DNA of 14,819 bases from Tissierellia bacterium (GTDB lineage: Bacteria; Bacillota; Clostridia; Tissierellales; Tissierellaceae): the NCBI GenBank assembly GCA_012521625.1, contig JAAYLY010000149.1, forward strand, positions 1 to 14,819. The letters are read 5' to 3'. Position 1 is the stretch's first letter, and every line of letters begins with the position of its first letter. The notes below the pieces were generated by a model that did no database searches, was not told where the DNA came from, and was given only the letters and a program-made list of their open reading frames with translations. Positions 1-6,521 of the stretch are shown piece after piece. The translations under genes were made by a program, and so were the position numbers.

Positions 1-362
1 ATAAGGCAGACTTTACAAACACCTTTAGGTCTCTAACCTTAGGTGAATTTTGCGGTATGAAACTATTTGATACGGAAGACTTCTCAGGATGGAGACAAAA
101 ATGGGAAAAGCGATTGAAGAAGGAAGGTAAGTCTAAGGAAGAAGTATTTAGGCTTATGAAGGACAACAATCCATCCATTATTCCTAGAAACTATCTGGTG
201 GAAGAGGCACTAGAAGCAGCAGTAAAAGATGGGGATTATTCTAAGTTGAATAGGCTTGTAGATACCTTATCAGATCCTTATGGCTATAGTAAGGAACAAG
301 AGGCTTTTGCTAAACTACCACCGGAGCCTAAAACTCCATATAGGACCTTTTGTGGTACTTGA
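1..362 (+). CDS. selO: Protein adenylyltransferase SelO (YdiU/UPF0061), 3' end only
   Basis: This is the C-terminal part of SelO, a pseudokinase-fold enzyme that transfers AMP to protein Ser/Thr/Tyr and is linked to redox stress. The reading frame is already open at base 3 (KADFTNTFRSLTLGEF...), so the true start lies left of the window and the first in-frame ATG at 57 is internal. Family hallmarks of the C-terminal helical region are visible: the DFTNTFR segment, NPSIIPRNYLVEEAL (compare NPALVLRNWLA in E. coli YdiU), a KDGDYSKL segment, the PP pair and the TFCGT tail. The cysteine third from the end sits where animal SelO carries selenocysteine. The stop TGA follows CGT and is a normal stop here. 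A terminator follows at once, so the gene ends its own transcript. Confidence is high for the family; intactness upstream cannot be judged. Confidence 0.9.
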   Translation, partial: KADFTNTFRSLTLGEFCGMKLFDTEDFSGWRQKWEKRLKKEGKSKEEVFRLMKDNNPSIIPRNYLVEEALEAAVKDGDYSKLNRLVDTLSDPYGYSKEQEAFAKLPPEPKTPYRTFCGT

Positions 363-372
363 ATTCTGGAGG

Positions 373-410
373 GCTTCCTCTAAACTAACCTTTAGATGGA
401 AGCTTTTTTC
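373..410 (+). terminator. Intrinsic terminator of selO
   Basis: The stem pairs 374-384 with 391-403 (CTTCC-TCTAAA with its complement, one bulged base), has a six-base loop, and is followed by TTTTTTC. It starts 11 nt after the selO stop. Confidence 0.8.
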
Positions 411-480
411 ATACTATTTTTTTCATTTCCGGTTAAACTACTATTGTGTTTTGTGAATTACTTTAGAAAGGAGACCTGAT

Positions 481-830
481 ATGAGTAAATTTCAAACTAT
501 GGATGGAAACCAGGCAGCAGCATATGCATCTTATGCTTTGACTGAGGTTTCATCCATCTTCCCAATTACCCCATCCACTCCCATGGCTGAGTTAGTAGAC
601 GAATGGGCAGCACATTTCCACTGCTGAAAGAAGAAGGCAAGAATCCATTTAGCCTAGACTCTAAGGAACCTTCTGCAGACTACGTTGAATTTATCAAGGG
701 TGAGATTAGGTACTCATCCCTAGCCAATGTCTTCACAGACCAAGCAGAAGAGTTATATGAATTATCTAAGAAGGATGCAGAAGAAAGGTACAGAAGATAC
801 AAAGCCCTATCAGAACACCATGTGCTTTAG
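481..830 (+). pseudogene. nifJ: Pyruvate:ferredoxin (flavodoxin) oxidoreductase remnant, interior deleted
   Basis: The intact enzyme (about 1170 residues) oxidises pyruvate to acetyl-CoA and CO2, passing electrons to ferredoxin. Here only the ends survive. ATG 481, with AAAGGAG at 467-473, opens a frame reading MSKFQTMDGNQAAAYASYAL and on through FPITPSTPMAELVDEWAAH. This is the typical N-terminus of the pyruvate-binding domain. It hits TGA at 625-627. From about 617, in another frame, PLLKEEGKNPFSLDSKEP, then YVEFIKGEIRYSSLA and ERYRRYKALSEH match the extreme C-terminus, ending at TAG 828-830. The junction falls between H (613-615) and P (618-620). Roughly 1050 codons are missing: the Fe-S cluster, TPP and CoA regions. 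The deletion also changes frame, so no functional product is possible. A full copy must exist elsewhere if the pathway is used. Confidence 0.92.
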
Positions 831-841
831 ATTCATAAAAT

Positions 842-872
842 AAAAGAAGGCTGGAAATTCAGCCTTCTTTTT
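842..872. terminator. Bidirectional intrinsic terminator
   Basis: Twelve-base perfect arms (842-853 and 860-871, core AAGAAGGCTG) enclose loop GAAATT. T-runs follow on both strands, so it serves the oxidoreductase remnant on plus and the small gene at 965-1132 on minus. Confidence 0.88.
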
Positions 873-964
873 AAATTCTTCTATATTTAACATAGCTATA
901 CTACCAACAGCTATTGTAGCTTATGGAGATTTTAAAGCCAATTTTGAAAAAGCTATTTCTGGTA

Positions 965-1132
965 CTATTTCTGGTTGGAATCTACATAATCCTTAGCATT
1001 TTCCACCTGTTCCAGATCAGGTATATTTACTTGAGATGCTGGTTTTAACTCCTTCCTATTGGCCCAGGCAGCAGTTTGATGATTTTCAATGGGCTGGGCC
1101 ATATTTTTATTCTTATACCTATTCTTTGCCAT
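965..1132 (-). CDS. Small DUF3787 / CDIF630_02480-type spore surface protein
   Basis: This 55-residue minus-strand gene starts at ATG 1132-1130 behind a perfect AAGGAGG (bases 1143-1137, spacer 4 to 5 nt) and stops at 967-965. The peptide begins MAKNRYKNKNMAQPIENHQT, followed by AAWANRKELKPASQVNIP and ending VENAKDYVDSNQK. The core MAQPIENHxTAAWAN, the VNIP motif and the VENAK(D/E)xVDxN tail match my memory of the short clostridial DUF3787 family, one member of which (CDIF630_02480) is named as a spore surface protein in Clostridioides difficile. It is highly charged, with no membrane segment or signal peptide. It runs divergently from the lon remnant and ends toward the shared terminator at 842-872. 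The family call rests on recalled motif similarity; the spore role is knowledge of the family and is not shown here. Confidence 0.8.
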   Translation of the reverse strand: MAKNRYKNKNMAQPIENHQTAAWANRKELKPASQVNIPDLEQVENAKDYVDSNQK

Positions 1133-1289
1133 AATATCCTCCTTAGTATTTTACTTTTATTTTTTGCAGTTGCTTAAATATTATTCTAAGGGCATATTTT
1201 AATATTATAAATTTTAAAATAACTTCCTGGGTATATGTTTAATAATAAATAATCCTTGCTGCATATATAAAATTAAAGGGGGTTTTTAC

Positions 1290-1759
1290 ATGACATCTAG
1301 ATATAGGTTAGAACCAGAACAACTAACAAGCAGATGTAATATTGACGAATGCACATTTACAAATACCGATGAATTAAAACCCTTAGAAGGTATAATTGGA
1401 CAGGAAAGAGGCAGCAGGGCCTTAAGGTTCGGCATTAGAGGGCCTTAAAGACGGAGGAGATAAATATTGAAAATCAAAATAGGCTGCTGGGTTTAGCCAT
1501 CACATCTAGCCTAAAGCCTGAGCCTATCCCCCTAGATATAAAGGTTATCATAATAGGGATGAATGGACCTACAGCCTATTATATGCCTATGACGATGACT
1601 TTAGGAAGCTATTTAAGGTTAAGGCTGACTTTGATATGGAAATAGAGAAGTATGAAACCAATATCCAGCGGCCAATATCCAGAGGGAACTATTAACTACC
1701 TGATTATGAAGAATTTAGAGGAGCTACGGGAGCTGGAGGTAGCCAGTGAAGAGGCTTAA
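1290..1759 (+). pseudogene. LonB-like AAA/Lon protease (AAA_32 family) remnant, multiply broken
   Basis: Three pieces of one ATP-dependent protease (intact family length roughly 780 residues) lie in order. Piece 1 starts at ATG 1290 after AAAGGGGG (1275-1282): MTSRYRLEPEQLTSRCN, then DELKPLEGIIGQERGSRALR, typical of the N-terminus before the Walker A region; it stops at 1446-1448. Piece 2, from about 1439 in another frame, reads RALKTEEINIENQ, then LKPEPIPLDIKVIIIG, and after a one-base loss near 1559 YSLLYAYDDDFRKLFKVKADF. This is the segment after Walker B in the family. Piece 3 (about 1670-1759) reads QYPEGTINYLIMKNLEELR, resembling the C-terminal tail. Walker A and the Ser-Lys protease dyad are gone. 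Two large deletions plus one indel make it non-functional. Piece 3 is the least certain assignment. Confidence 0.85.
1658..1682 (+). repeat. 11-bp direct repeat at a lon deletion junction
   Basis: CCAATATCCAG occurs at 1658-1668 and again at 1672-1682, a 14-nt period. The first copy belongs to the middle lon piece (codons T-N-I-Q). The second is read in another frame in the C-terminal piece (Q-Y-P-E). The repeat therefore sits exactly on the boundary between two non-adjacent parts of the ancestral gene. Confidence 0.75.
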
Positions 1760-1773
1760 TAAAATATAGAAAG

Positions 1774-1828
1774 CAATAAAATAAATAAAAATAAATAAAA
1801 ATTAATAAAAATAAAAATCAATAAAAAT
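1774..1828. repeat. A-rich low-complexity tract
   Basis: Imperfect tandem AATAAA/AAATAAAA-type units fill the space between the lon remnant and the degV terminator. On the minus strand the tract is T-rich and extends the U-tract of that terminator. Confidence 0.7.
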
Positions 1829-1854
1829 AAGGTGCTATTTTTCGATAGTACCTT
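1821..1854 (-). terminator. Intrinsic terminator of degV
   Basis: Arms 1829-1838 and 1845-1854 (AAGGTGCTAT against ATAGTACCTT, one wobble) flank a six-base loop. Read on minus, the first arm overlaps the degV stop codon and a T-rich run follows (complement of 1821-1828). Plus-strand bases after 1854 are also T-rich, so it may work both ways. Confidence 0.8.
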
Positions 1855-2704
1855 ATTTTGTTTCAAAGGCTATCCCCAGGGTGTTAGGACCACAATGGCT
1901 AGAGATAGTACAGCTAGCCCTAGTTATGTAAATATCTTCGAAATCGATCATTTTTGCTGCCGCCTGCTTAGCTATTTCTATACATGATGGATCTATGCCT
2001 GAGTGGGCTATGATCATCCGCTTAGGGTTGATATTGTCATGGCTACTTAGTTTGTCCTTTATATACTTGGCTATGGACTTGTCCAAGGCACCCCGATATT
2101 TATTACCCACACTCATGGCCCCTGACCTATTATCTACATTGATGACTGGTTTAATCCTTAAGATGTTGGAACCTAAGGAAGCTATCTTGGAACACCGGCC
2201 ACCTGCATGTAAGAACTCTAGAGTATCCAGGATGAAACTAGCATGTATTTTTGATCTATGTTCCTCCAACTGGGCTACAATCTCATCTATAGATAAGCCC
2301 TGGTCTATAAGCTCCCTAGCCTTAAGGACCAGCATCCCTGTTCCCATAGATAGGTTTTGGGAATCGATGGTGTAAACATTTCCTAGTTCATTGGCAGCCA
2401 ATACACAGTTATTATAGCTGCTAGTTAGTGCACTTCCTAGAGTGATATGTATAACCTTATATCCTTCGTCTACCCAGGCTTTAAAGTAATTATAGTATTC
2501 GATTACATTGATAGCTGTAGTTTTTGGCAAGATCTTTTCTTCCTCATAGGCCTTATAGATATGGGCTGGTGTGATGTCTACATTATCCTTATAGGACTTA
2601 TTACCTAGAATTATAGTATAGGGAATGGTTTGAACCTCAAATTTCTTAATTAATTCAGGGTTTAAATCACAAATCCTATCTGCACTTAAAATTATCCTAT
2701 CCAT
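1853..2704 (-). CDS. DegV family fatty-acid-binding protein
   Basis: This is a full-length (283-residue) DegV protein. The family binds fatty acids and, in some Firmicutes, hands them to the FakA kinase for phospholipid synthesis. No fakA is nearby. Visible hallmarks are the N-terminal strand and loop MDRIILSADRICDLNPELI (usually D-S/T-x-x-D-L), TLGSALTSSYNN at about 88-99, the LDTLEFLHAGGR motif near 159-170 and the C-terminal SSHCGPNTLGIAF. It is cytoplasmic, with no signal peptide. The start is supported by AAGGAAGG upstream, and an extended -10 promoter lies about 40 bp ahead. The gene is monocistronic, with its own terminator. It is intact although it lies between two broken genes, which suggests selection has kept it. 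Confidence 0.93.
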   Translation of the reverse strand: MDRIILSADRICDLNPELIKKFEVQTIPYTIILGNKSYKDNVDITPAHIYKAYEEEKILPKTTAINVIEYYNYFKAWVDEGYKVIHITLGSALTSSYNNCVLAANELGNVYTIDSQNLSMGTGMLVLKARELIDQGLSIDEIVAQLEEHRSKIHASFILDTLEFLHAGGRCSKIASLGSNILRIKPVINVDNRSGAMSVGNKYRGALDKSIAKYIKDKLSSHDNINPKRMIIAHSGIDPSCIEIAKQAAAKMIDFEDIYITRASCTISSHCGPNTLGIAFETK

Positions 2705-2739
2705 ATTAACTATCCTTCCTTATATTGACTTTTGCTACA

Positions 2740-2768
2740 ATTATATCAATTTTATGTGTAAATATGAA
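2740..2768 (-). promoter_or_regulatory. Probable promoter of degV
   Basis: On the minus strand TATAAT (2745-2740) carries an upstream TGA (extended -10). A weak -35 (TTCATA, 2768-2763) lies 17 bp away. It is 35 bp upstream of the ATG. Confidence 0.5.
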
Positions 2769-2899
2769 TATTATATAATAAACATAATTATATGGGTAAT
2801 ATTATCCAAAATTACCTAATTTGTCAATTAACCACCTGTCCATGGGTATAAATATATCAATAAGAAGTGACAGCTACATAGATTGAATAAGGGGAGAAT

Positions 2900-3236
2900 A
2901 TGAAGATCCTAGTACCCATTGATGGCTCAAAATATTCAAAAAAGGCCCTTTTGAAGGCTAAGGAATTAGCCACAGCTTTAAAGGGGCAAGTAACCATCTT
3001 AAACGTAATAAAGCCTGTCATAGATTATAGATGCGTACACAATAAGGAATTTTTTCAGGAGGCGGAAAGGGAGTTACTGAAGGGGTGTAGGAAACTATTA
3101 GATGAGGCTGAAAAGGAGTTTACAGATTGTGAAGGTGAAGTTAAGGCTATATATAAGAGGGGAGACCCAGCTGAGGAAATAGTCAAACGACAAGGTTGTC
3201 CATCATATAAAGACCTCTGTCTTAATAGTTAAGTAG
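2900..3236 (+). pseudogene. Universal stress protein (UspA family) with internal out-of-frame deletion
   Basis: The frame opens at ATG 2900 behind GGGGAG and reads MKILVPIDGSKYSKKALLKA, a classic UspA N-terminus with the D-G-S ATP-site strand, down to GDPAEEIVK at about 3161-3187. It then runs into a foreign tail (RQGCPSYKDLCLNS) and stops at 3230-3232. In a second frame, 3186-3236 reads NDKVVHHIKTSVLIVK followed by TAG, the normal last strand of the family. The lost part is about 25 to 30 codons containing the G-x2-G-x9-G-S/T nucleotide-binding loop (the family's MGSRGLGTFSR-type segment). A 110-residue product could still be made but would lack ATP binding and the dimer-forming last strand. 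It is probably non-functional, though a truncated product cannot be excluded. Confidence 0.85.
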
Positions 3237-3321
3237 ATTTCTAATAAGGAGCCTTAGCATACTTAAGCTTATCAATAATAGCAAATAATAGAAAATAGTT
3301 GAATATTGGGGAATCCTATAT

Positions 3322-3348
3322 GGTGCTATCTTTTGATAGCCCTTTTTT
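3322..3348 (+). terminator. Intrinsic terminator after the usp remnant
   Basis: Stem GCTATC (3325-3330) pairs with GATAGC (3335-3340), extended by GG/CC around a bulged T, and is followed by TTTTTT. It is similar in sequence to the degV terminator. Confidence 0.7.
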
Positions 3349-3386
3349 GTTATAGGGTGGAAAAATCTTTAAATTTGTTAAATTTG

Positions 3387-3395
3387 TGGTATACT
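3387..3395 (+). promoter_or_regulatory. Extended -10 promoter of the SLC13 transporter
   Basis: TGG-TATACT fits an extended -10 (TGn plus hexamer) 35 bp before the start. The -35 region (TTTAAA, 3368-3373) is weak. Confidence 0.5.
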
Positions 3396-3430
3396 ATTTG
3401 ATGTTAAATATGTAGAAAGGTGGATAGTTA

Positions 3431-4900
3431 ATGTCAGATAAGATATCAAATTCCATATTTACTAGGAGGAATATATTAATCTTTATTTCTTTATTCTTAA
3501 TAGTTTCCTTTAGATTTATTCCTGGTCCTGCAGGCCTATCCCAATCAGCCATGCAGGTATTAGGTACTTTTTTGGGAGTCTTGTTATTATGGCTTACCAT
3601 ATCCATTGATTGGCCCAGCCTATTGTGTATACTGGCCTTGGCCTTTGTACCTGAAATCGAATTTAATAAGATGTTGGCAGGGTCTATAGGGGGCTCCACC
3701 TTCTCCTTCTTACTTTTTACCTTCATGTGTACCTATGCCATATCACAGACCTCCTTCGTAAGAAGGTGTGCTGTAGGGTTTATCACTAGTAAATTTGCTA
3801 AGAGGGGACCATGGTGGTTTTTAATATCATATTGTGCCTCTGTATTAATAATAGGCTTGGTGATGTCACCTACAGTACTGTTTGTAATTTACTTGCCTAT
3901 CTTAGATGAGATATGCAGGGTATTAAAATTAGAAAGGGAAGACAAACTAGCAAATGCCCTTGTTATGGGACAAACTATTGCCTGTGCCCTTTCTTCCGGT
4001 ATGACACCAATAGCTCACGTCTTTGCTATCATGGCCATGGGTTTCTATGAGGTGGCAACAGGCAAGACCATCAGTTACGGGGCTTATATGGGCTTTGCCA
4101 TACCAGTAGGCCTAATATGTTTCTTAATTATGATTCTATTATTTAAGCTATTCTTAAGGCCGGATATGTCTAAATTCTCAACTATTGATATGGATTCTTT
4201 AAAAGAGGATATAAAACCTATGAATAGGAGGGAGAAGATAATCCTTACCATCTTCTTCCTAGTAATAGCCCTCTGGGTAATGCCAAGCTTTTTAGAGCCT
4301 ATTGCCCCAACTATTGCTAGCTATATAAATTCCTTAGGTACGGCATTTCCACCATTACTAGGTGCCGTTGCCCTTTTAATCATAAGCGTAGATGGAGACC
4401 CCCTACTTAAGTTCAATGATGCCATGACCAAGGGGGTATCCTGGGCAAGCTTGATAATGACAGCTTCTACCCTAGCCTTGGGATCAGCCATGACCAATGA
4501 AGCAATAGGTCTAACCCAGTGGTTGACCGACAATATTTCCCCGGTAATAGAGGGCTTAAGCCCCATAGTGCTGGTCTTAATATTCACCCTTTGGGCTGCA
4601 ATTCAGACTAACTTATCATCTAATATGGTGACCATAACAGTAGTCTGTGCAGTGGCTATTCCCATAGCCATTGCTTCCAATGGGGCCATCAGTACACCGG
4701 CCATGGCCTCCATTATAGGTATGATGGGAGCCTATGCCTTTGCAACACCACCAGCCCATCCAAACGTGGCCTTAGCCAGTGCTTCTGGCTGGACAACTAC
4801 AGGGCAGATGATGAAATATGGTTTAGCAATAATGGTGGTATCGGTAATAGTGACAGTAGTCCTGGGCTATCCACTGGCTACTCTCTTAATGGGATATTAA
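3431..4900 (+). CDS. SLC13/DASS-type anion (carboxylate) permease
   Basis: This 489-residue integral membrane protein has about 12 hydrophobic segments and resembles divalent anion:Na+ symporters (SLC13, CitMHS/ArsB superfamily), which import di- and tricarboxylates. Two related half-site motifs are visible: SSGMTP at residues 188-193 and TNLSSN at 393-398, in the places where the family has its Ser-Asn-Thr substrate and sodium clamps. The first is degenerate (no Asn). A cytoplasmic loop around residues 245-280 (DSLKEDIKPMNRREK) separates the repeats. The ATG follows AGAAAGGTGG with good spacing. Chorismate mutase follows 49 nt later and probably shares the transcript. Substrate cannot be read from sequence; a succinate-, malate- or citrate-like acid is a guess. 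Confidence 0.8.
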   Translation: MSDKISNSIFTRRNILIFISLFLIVSFRFIPGPAGLSQSAMQVLGTFLGVLLLWLTISIDWPSLLCILALAFVPEIEFNKMLAGSIGGSTFSFLLFTFMCTYAISQTSFVRRCAVGFITSKFAKRGPWWFLISYCASVLIIGLVMSPTVLFVIYLPILDEICRVLKLEREDKLANALVMGQTIACALSSGMTPIAHVFAIMAMGFYEVATGKTISYGAYMGFAIPVGLICFLIMILLFKLFLRPDMSKFSTIDMDSLKEDIKPMNRREKIILTIFFLVIALWVMPSFLEPIAPTIASYINSLGTAFPPLLGAVALLIISVDGDPLLKFNDAMTKGVSWASLIMTASTLALGSAMTNEAIGLTQWLTDNISPVIEGLSPIVLVLIFTLWAAIQTNLSSNMVTITVVCAVAIPIAIASNGAISTPAMASIIGMMGAYAFATPPAHPNVALASASGWTTTGQMMKYGLAIMVVSVIVTVVLGYPLATLLMGY

Positions 4901-4949
4901 CAGTAGAATTTCTTGTTGTAAGTTTAGCAAGGAAAATAAGGAGGATAAG

Positions 4950-5216
4950 ATGAAAGATTTAAAGTATTATAGGGATCAAATAGATGAAATTGACGCTCAA
5001 TTGGTAGACCTCTTTGAAAAGAGGATGGAGGTAGTTCTAAAGGTTGCCGAATATAAGAAGGCCAACAACATACCCGTCTACCATGAGGGCAGGGAAAAGG
5101 AAGTAATAGAAAAGAACACTAATAGGCTAAAGAATAAGGAATTTAAAGAATCCCTCAGCAAGTTCTTCACCTACTTGATGAATTTAAGTAAGGAAGAACA
5201 GAAAAAGAGGATGTAA
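4950..5216 (+). CDS. aroQ: Monofunctional AroQ-type chorismate mutase
   Basis: This 88-residue all-helical protein would convert chorismate to prephenate, the branch to Phe and Tyr. Catalytic positions of the E. coli P-protein mutase domain can be placed: R8 (Arg11), R25 (Arg28), K36 or K37 (Lys39) and E49 in GREKEV (Glu52). The position of E. coli Asp48 is His45 here (PVYHEGRE rather than PVYDPVRE). That residue contacts substrate mainly through its backbone, so activity is still likely. The length is right for a single free domain, with no prephenate dehydratase or DAHP synthase fused. AAGGAGG at 4938-4944 gives a strong start. The gene sits behind an SLC13 transporter rather than in an aro cluster, and a strong terminator follows. 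It may be a regulatory or stray paralogue rather than the main pathway enzyme. Confidence 0.85.
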   Translation: MKDLKYYRDQIDEIDAQLVDLFEKRMEVVLKVAEYKKANNIPVYHEGREKEVIEKNTNRLKNKEFKESLSKFFTYLMNLSKEEQKKRM

Positions 5217-5218
5217 GA

Positions 5219-5258
5219 AAAACACACCATCAACAGTAGTTGGTGGTGTGTTTTATTT
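5219..5258 (+). terminator. Intrinsic terminator after aroQ
   Basis: Arms 5219-5234 and 5239-5254 (AACACACCATCAAC against GTTGGTGGTGTGTT, one wobble) enclose loop AGTA, followed by TTTTATTTAT. Confidence 0.9.
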
Positions 5259-5311
5259 ATAGAATTATACCAACTATACCTATAAGCTGCAAATTTATAT
5301 TTAGGAGCTAC

Positions 5312-5340
5312 TTTAACTAATTAAAGTTTTGTGATATTAT
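5312..5340 (+). promoter_or_regulatory. Possible promoter and long leader of the EamA transporter
   Basis: TTTAAC, 17 bp, then TATTAT with upstream TGA (extended -10). It would give a leader of about 150 nt before 5500. That leader contains a small hairpin AAACAG/CTGTTT at 5362-5378 and a T-run at 5431-5437. I recognise no known riboswitch class in it. Confidence 0.4.
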
Positions 5341-5499
5341 AGAGTCTATAGTAAAATTAGTAAACAGGCTCACTGTTTCAGTCATGAATAATTATAGTAA
5401 GGACCTGCAAATATTCCCTTAGTGCTTATATTTTTTTAAATGCAATAGATATAATCATTATTAAATTATTAAAAATTGATAAAAACTTGGAGGAGTAAT

Positions 5500-6426
5500 A
5501 TGACTAAAGAATTAAGATCTAGCTTATTATTACTAGTAACAGCCATGATTTGGGGTTTTGCCTTCGTTGCCCAGCGGGTGGGTATGGATTATTTAGAGGC
5601 CTTTAGCTACAATGCTATAAGGTTTGCCTTAGGAAGTATATCCCTAATACCAGTTATCAAATACTTTGGCAGTTCTGATAAAGGGGAAAATTCAAAGGAT
5701 AACAAGCAGGTAATAAAATATGGAATCATAGCTGGTAGTATCTTGTTTATAGCTGCCACTCTGCAGCAAATAGGCTTAATTTATACTACAGCAGCCAAGG
5801 CAGGCTTTATTACTACTCTATATATAGTTTTAGTCCCAATAATTGGATTATTCTTAAAGCAAAAAACCAATATCCATATCTGGTTAGGAGCAATTATAGC
5901 TACCATAGGCCTGTATTTTTTAAGCATCGATGAAAACTTAACTATACAATTTGGGGACCTGCTACAGCTTATAGGGGCGGTATTCTGGGCCATACATATT
6001 ATAGTAATTGGTCACTTTACTAGGAGGGTTAATTCCTTAAAGTTATCAGCTATGCAATTTGCCACCTGCTCAGTTTTGAGCTTTATTGTTGCATTTATTT
6101 GGGAAGATATCCAGCTTACTAATATTCTTAAGGCTGCAGTGCCAATTCTCTATGGTGGAATAATGTCTGTAGGCATAGCCTATTCCCTGCAGGCGGTGGC
6201 TCAAAGGCATGCTAAGGCCTCCCATGCAGCCATAGCCATGAGTATGGAGTCGGTTTTTGCTGCTATAGGAGGACGGCTAATCCTAGGGGAGAGGCTTCCA
6301 GCAAGGGGAATTTTAGGATGTGGCCTTATGTTTTTAGGTATGCTTATATCTCAAGGGGAAAACTTCAATTTTAAAAGTATAAGGGCTTCTCTTTCATCCA
6401 CTGCCAATTTAGAGGAAAGATCTTAG
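5500..6426 (+). CDS. EamA/DMT-family transporter (10 TM exporter)
   Basis: This 308-residue membrane protein consists of two EamA repeats of about five helices each. It opens with KELRSSLLLLVTAMIWGFAF, and the family's W-G-F/AF-x-AQ-R-x-G signature is present (WGFAFVAQRVG). The second half contains the conserved AxxHAxxAxSMESVFAAIGGRLILGERL segment, typical of the last helices. DMT proteins mostly export metabolites or amino acids; substrate is unknown here. I chose ATG 5500 because GGAGGAG (5489-5495) lies just before it. An upstream in-frame TTG at 5476 would place that ribosome site inside the coding sequence. The short charged tail is cytoplasmic. It is transcribed alone, toward a convergent symporter gene with a shared terminator. 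Confidence 0.88.
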   Translation: MTKELRSSLLLLVTAMIWGFAFVAQRVGMDYLEAFSYNAIRFALGSISLIPVIKYFGSSDKGENSKDNKQVIKYGIIAGSILFIAATLQQIGLIYTTAAKAGFITTLYIVLVPIIGLFLKQKTNIHIWLGAIIATIGLYFLSIDENLTIQFGDLLQLIGAVFWAIHIIVIGHFTRRVNSLKLSAMQFATCSVLSFIVAFIWEDIQLTNILKAAVPILYGGIMSVGIAYSLQAVAQRHAKASHAAIAMSMESVFAAIGGRLILGERLPARGILGCGLMFLGMLISQGENFNFKSIRASLSSTANLEERS

Positions 6427-6471
6427 TATATAAGGAATCTAGAAGTATAGCTTATAAAAGCTTTTAAACAT

Positions 6472-6510
6472 AAAAATAGCCTAGGAACATTGTTCCCAGG
6501 CTATTTTATA
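6472..6510. terminator. Bidirectional terminator between convergent transporter genes
   Basis: Sixteen-base arms 6473-6488 and 6492-6507 (AAAATAGCCTAGGAAC, one mismatch) enclose a three-base loop. A/T runs on both sides fit termination of the EamA gene on plus and the symporter on minus. Confidence 0.88.
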
Positions 6511-6521
6511 TTTATACTTCT

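Noticed and set aside
358..362. In-frame TGA of selO as a selenocysteine codon
   Set aside because: The protein already has the C-terminal Cys at the expected position. Although a hairpin does follow, it carries a T-run and looks like a terminator, and the reading frame after TGA is unlike the family.
865..996. Plus-strand open frame reading NIAILPTAIVAYGDFKANFE and onward to a stop at 994, as a possible transporter remnant
   Set aside because: It runs through the terminator stem and then overlaps the DUF3787 gene on the other strand. There is no start or ribosome site and no family I could name. It is probably chance or a shadow.
1995..2375. 126-codon plus-strand frame opposite degV
   Set aside because: It lies wholly within the degV coding sequence on the other strand, with no ribosome site and an unnatural composition.
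2821..2852. TTGTCA and TATAAA as promoter of the usp remnant
   Set aside because: The 20-bp spacer is too long and no extended -10 is present, so I did not call it.
5476..5499. Upstream TTG start for the EamA transporter
   Set aside because: The eight added residues include the strong ribosome site GGAGGAG for the ATG at 5500.
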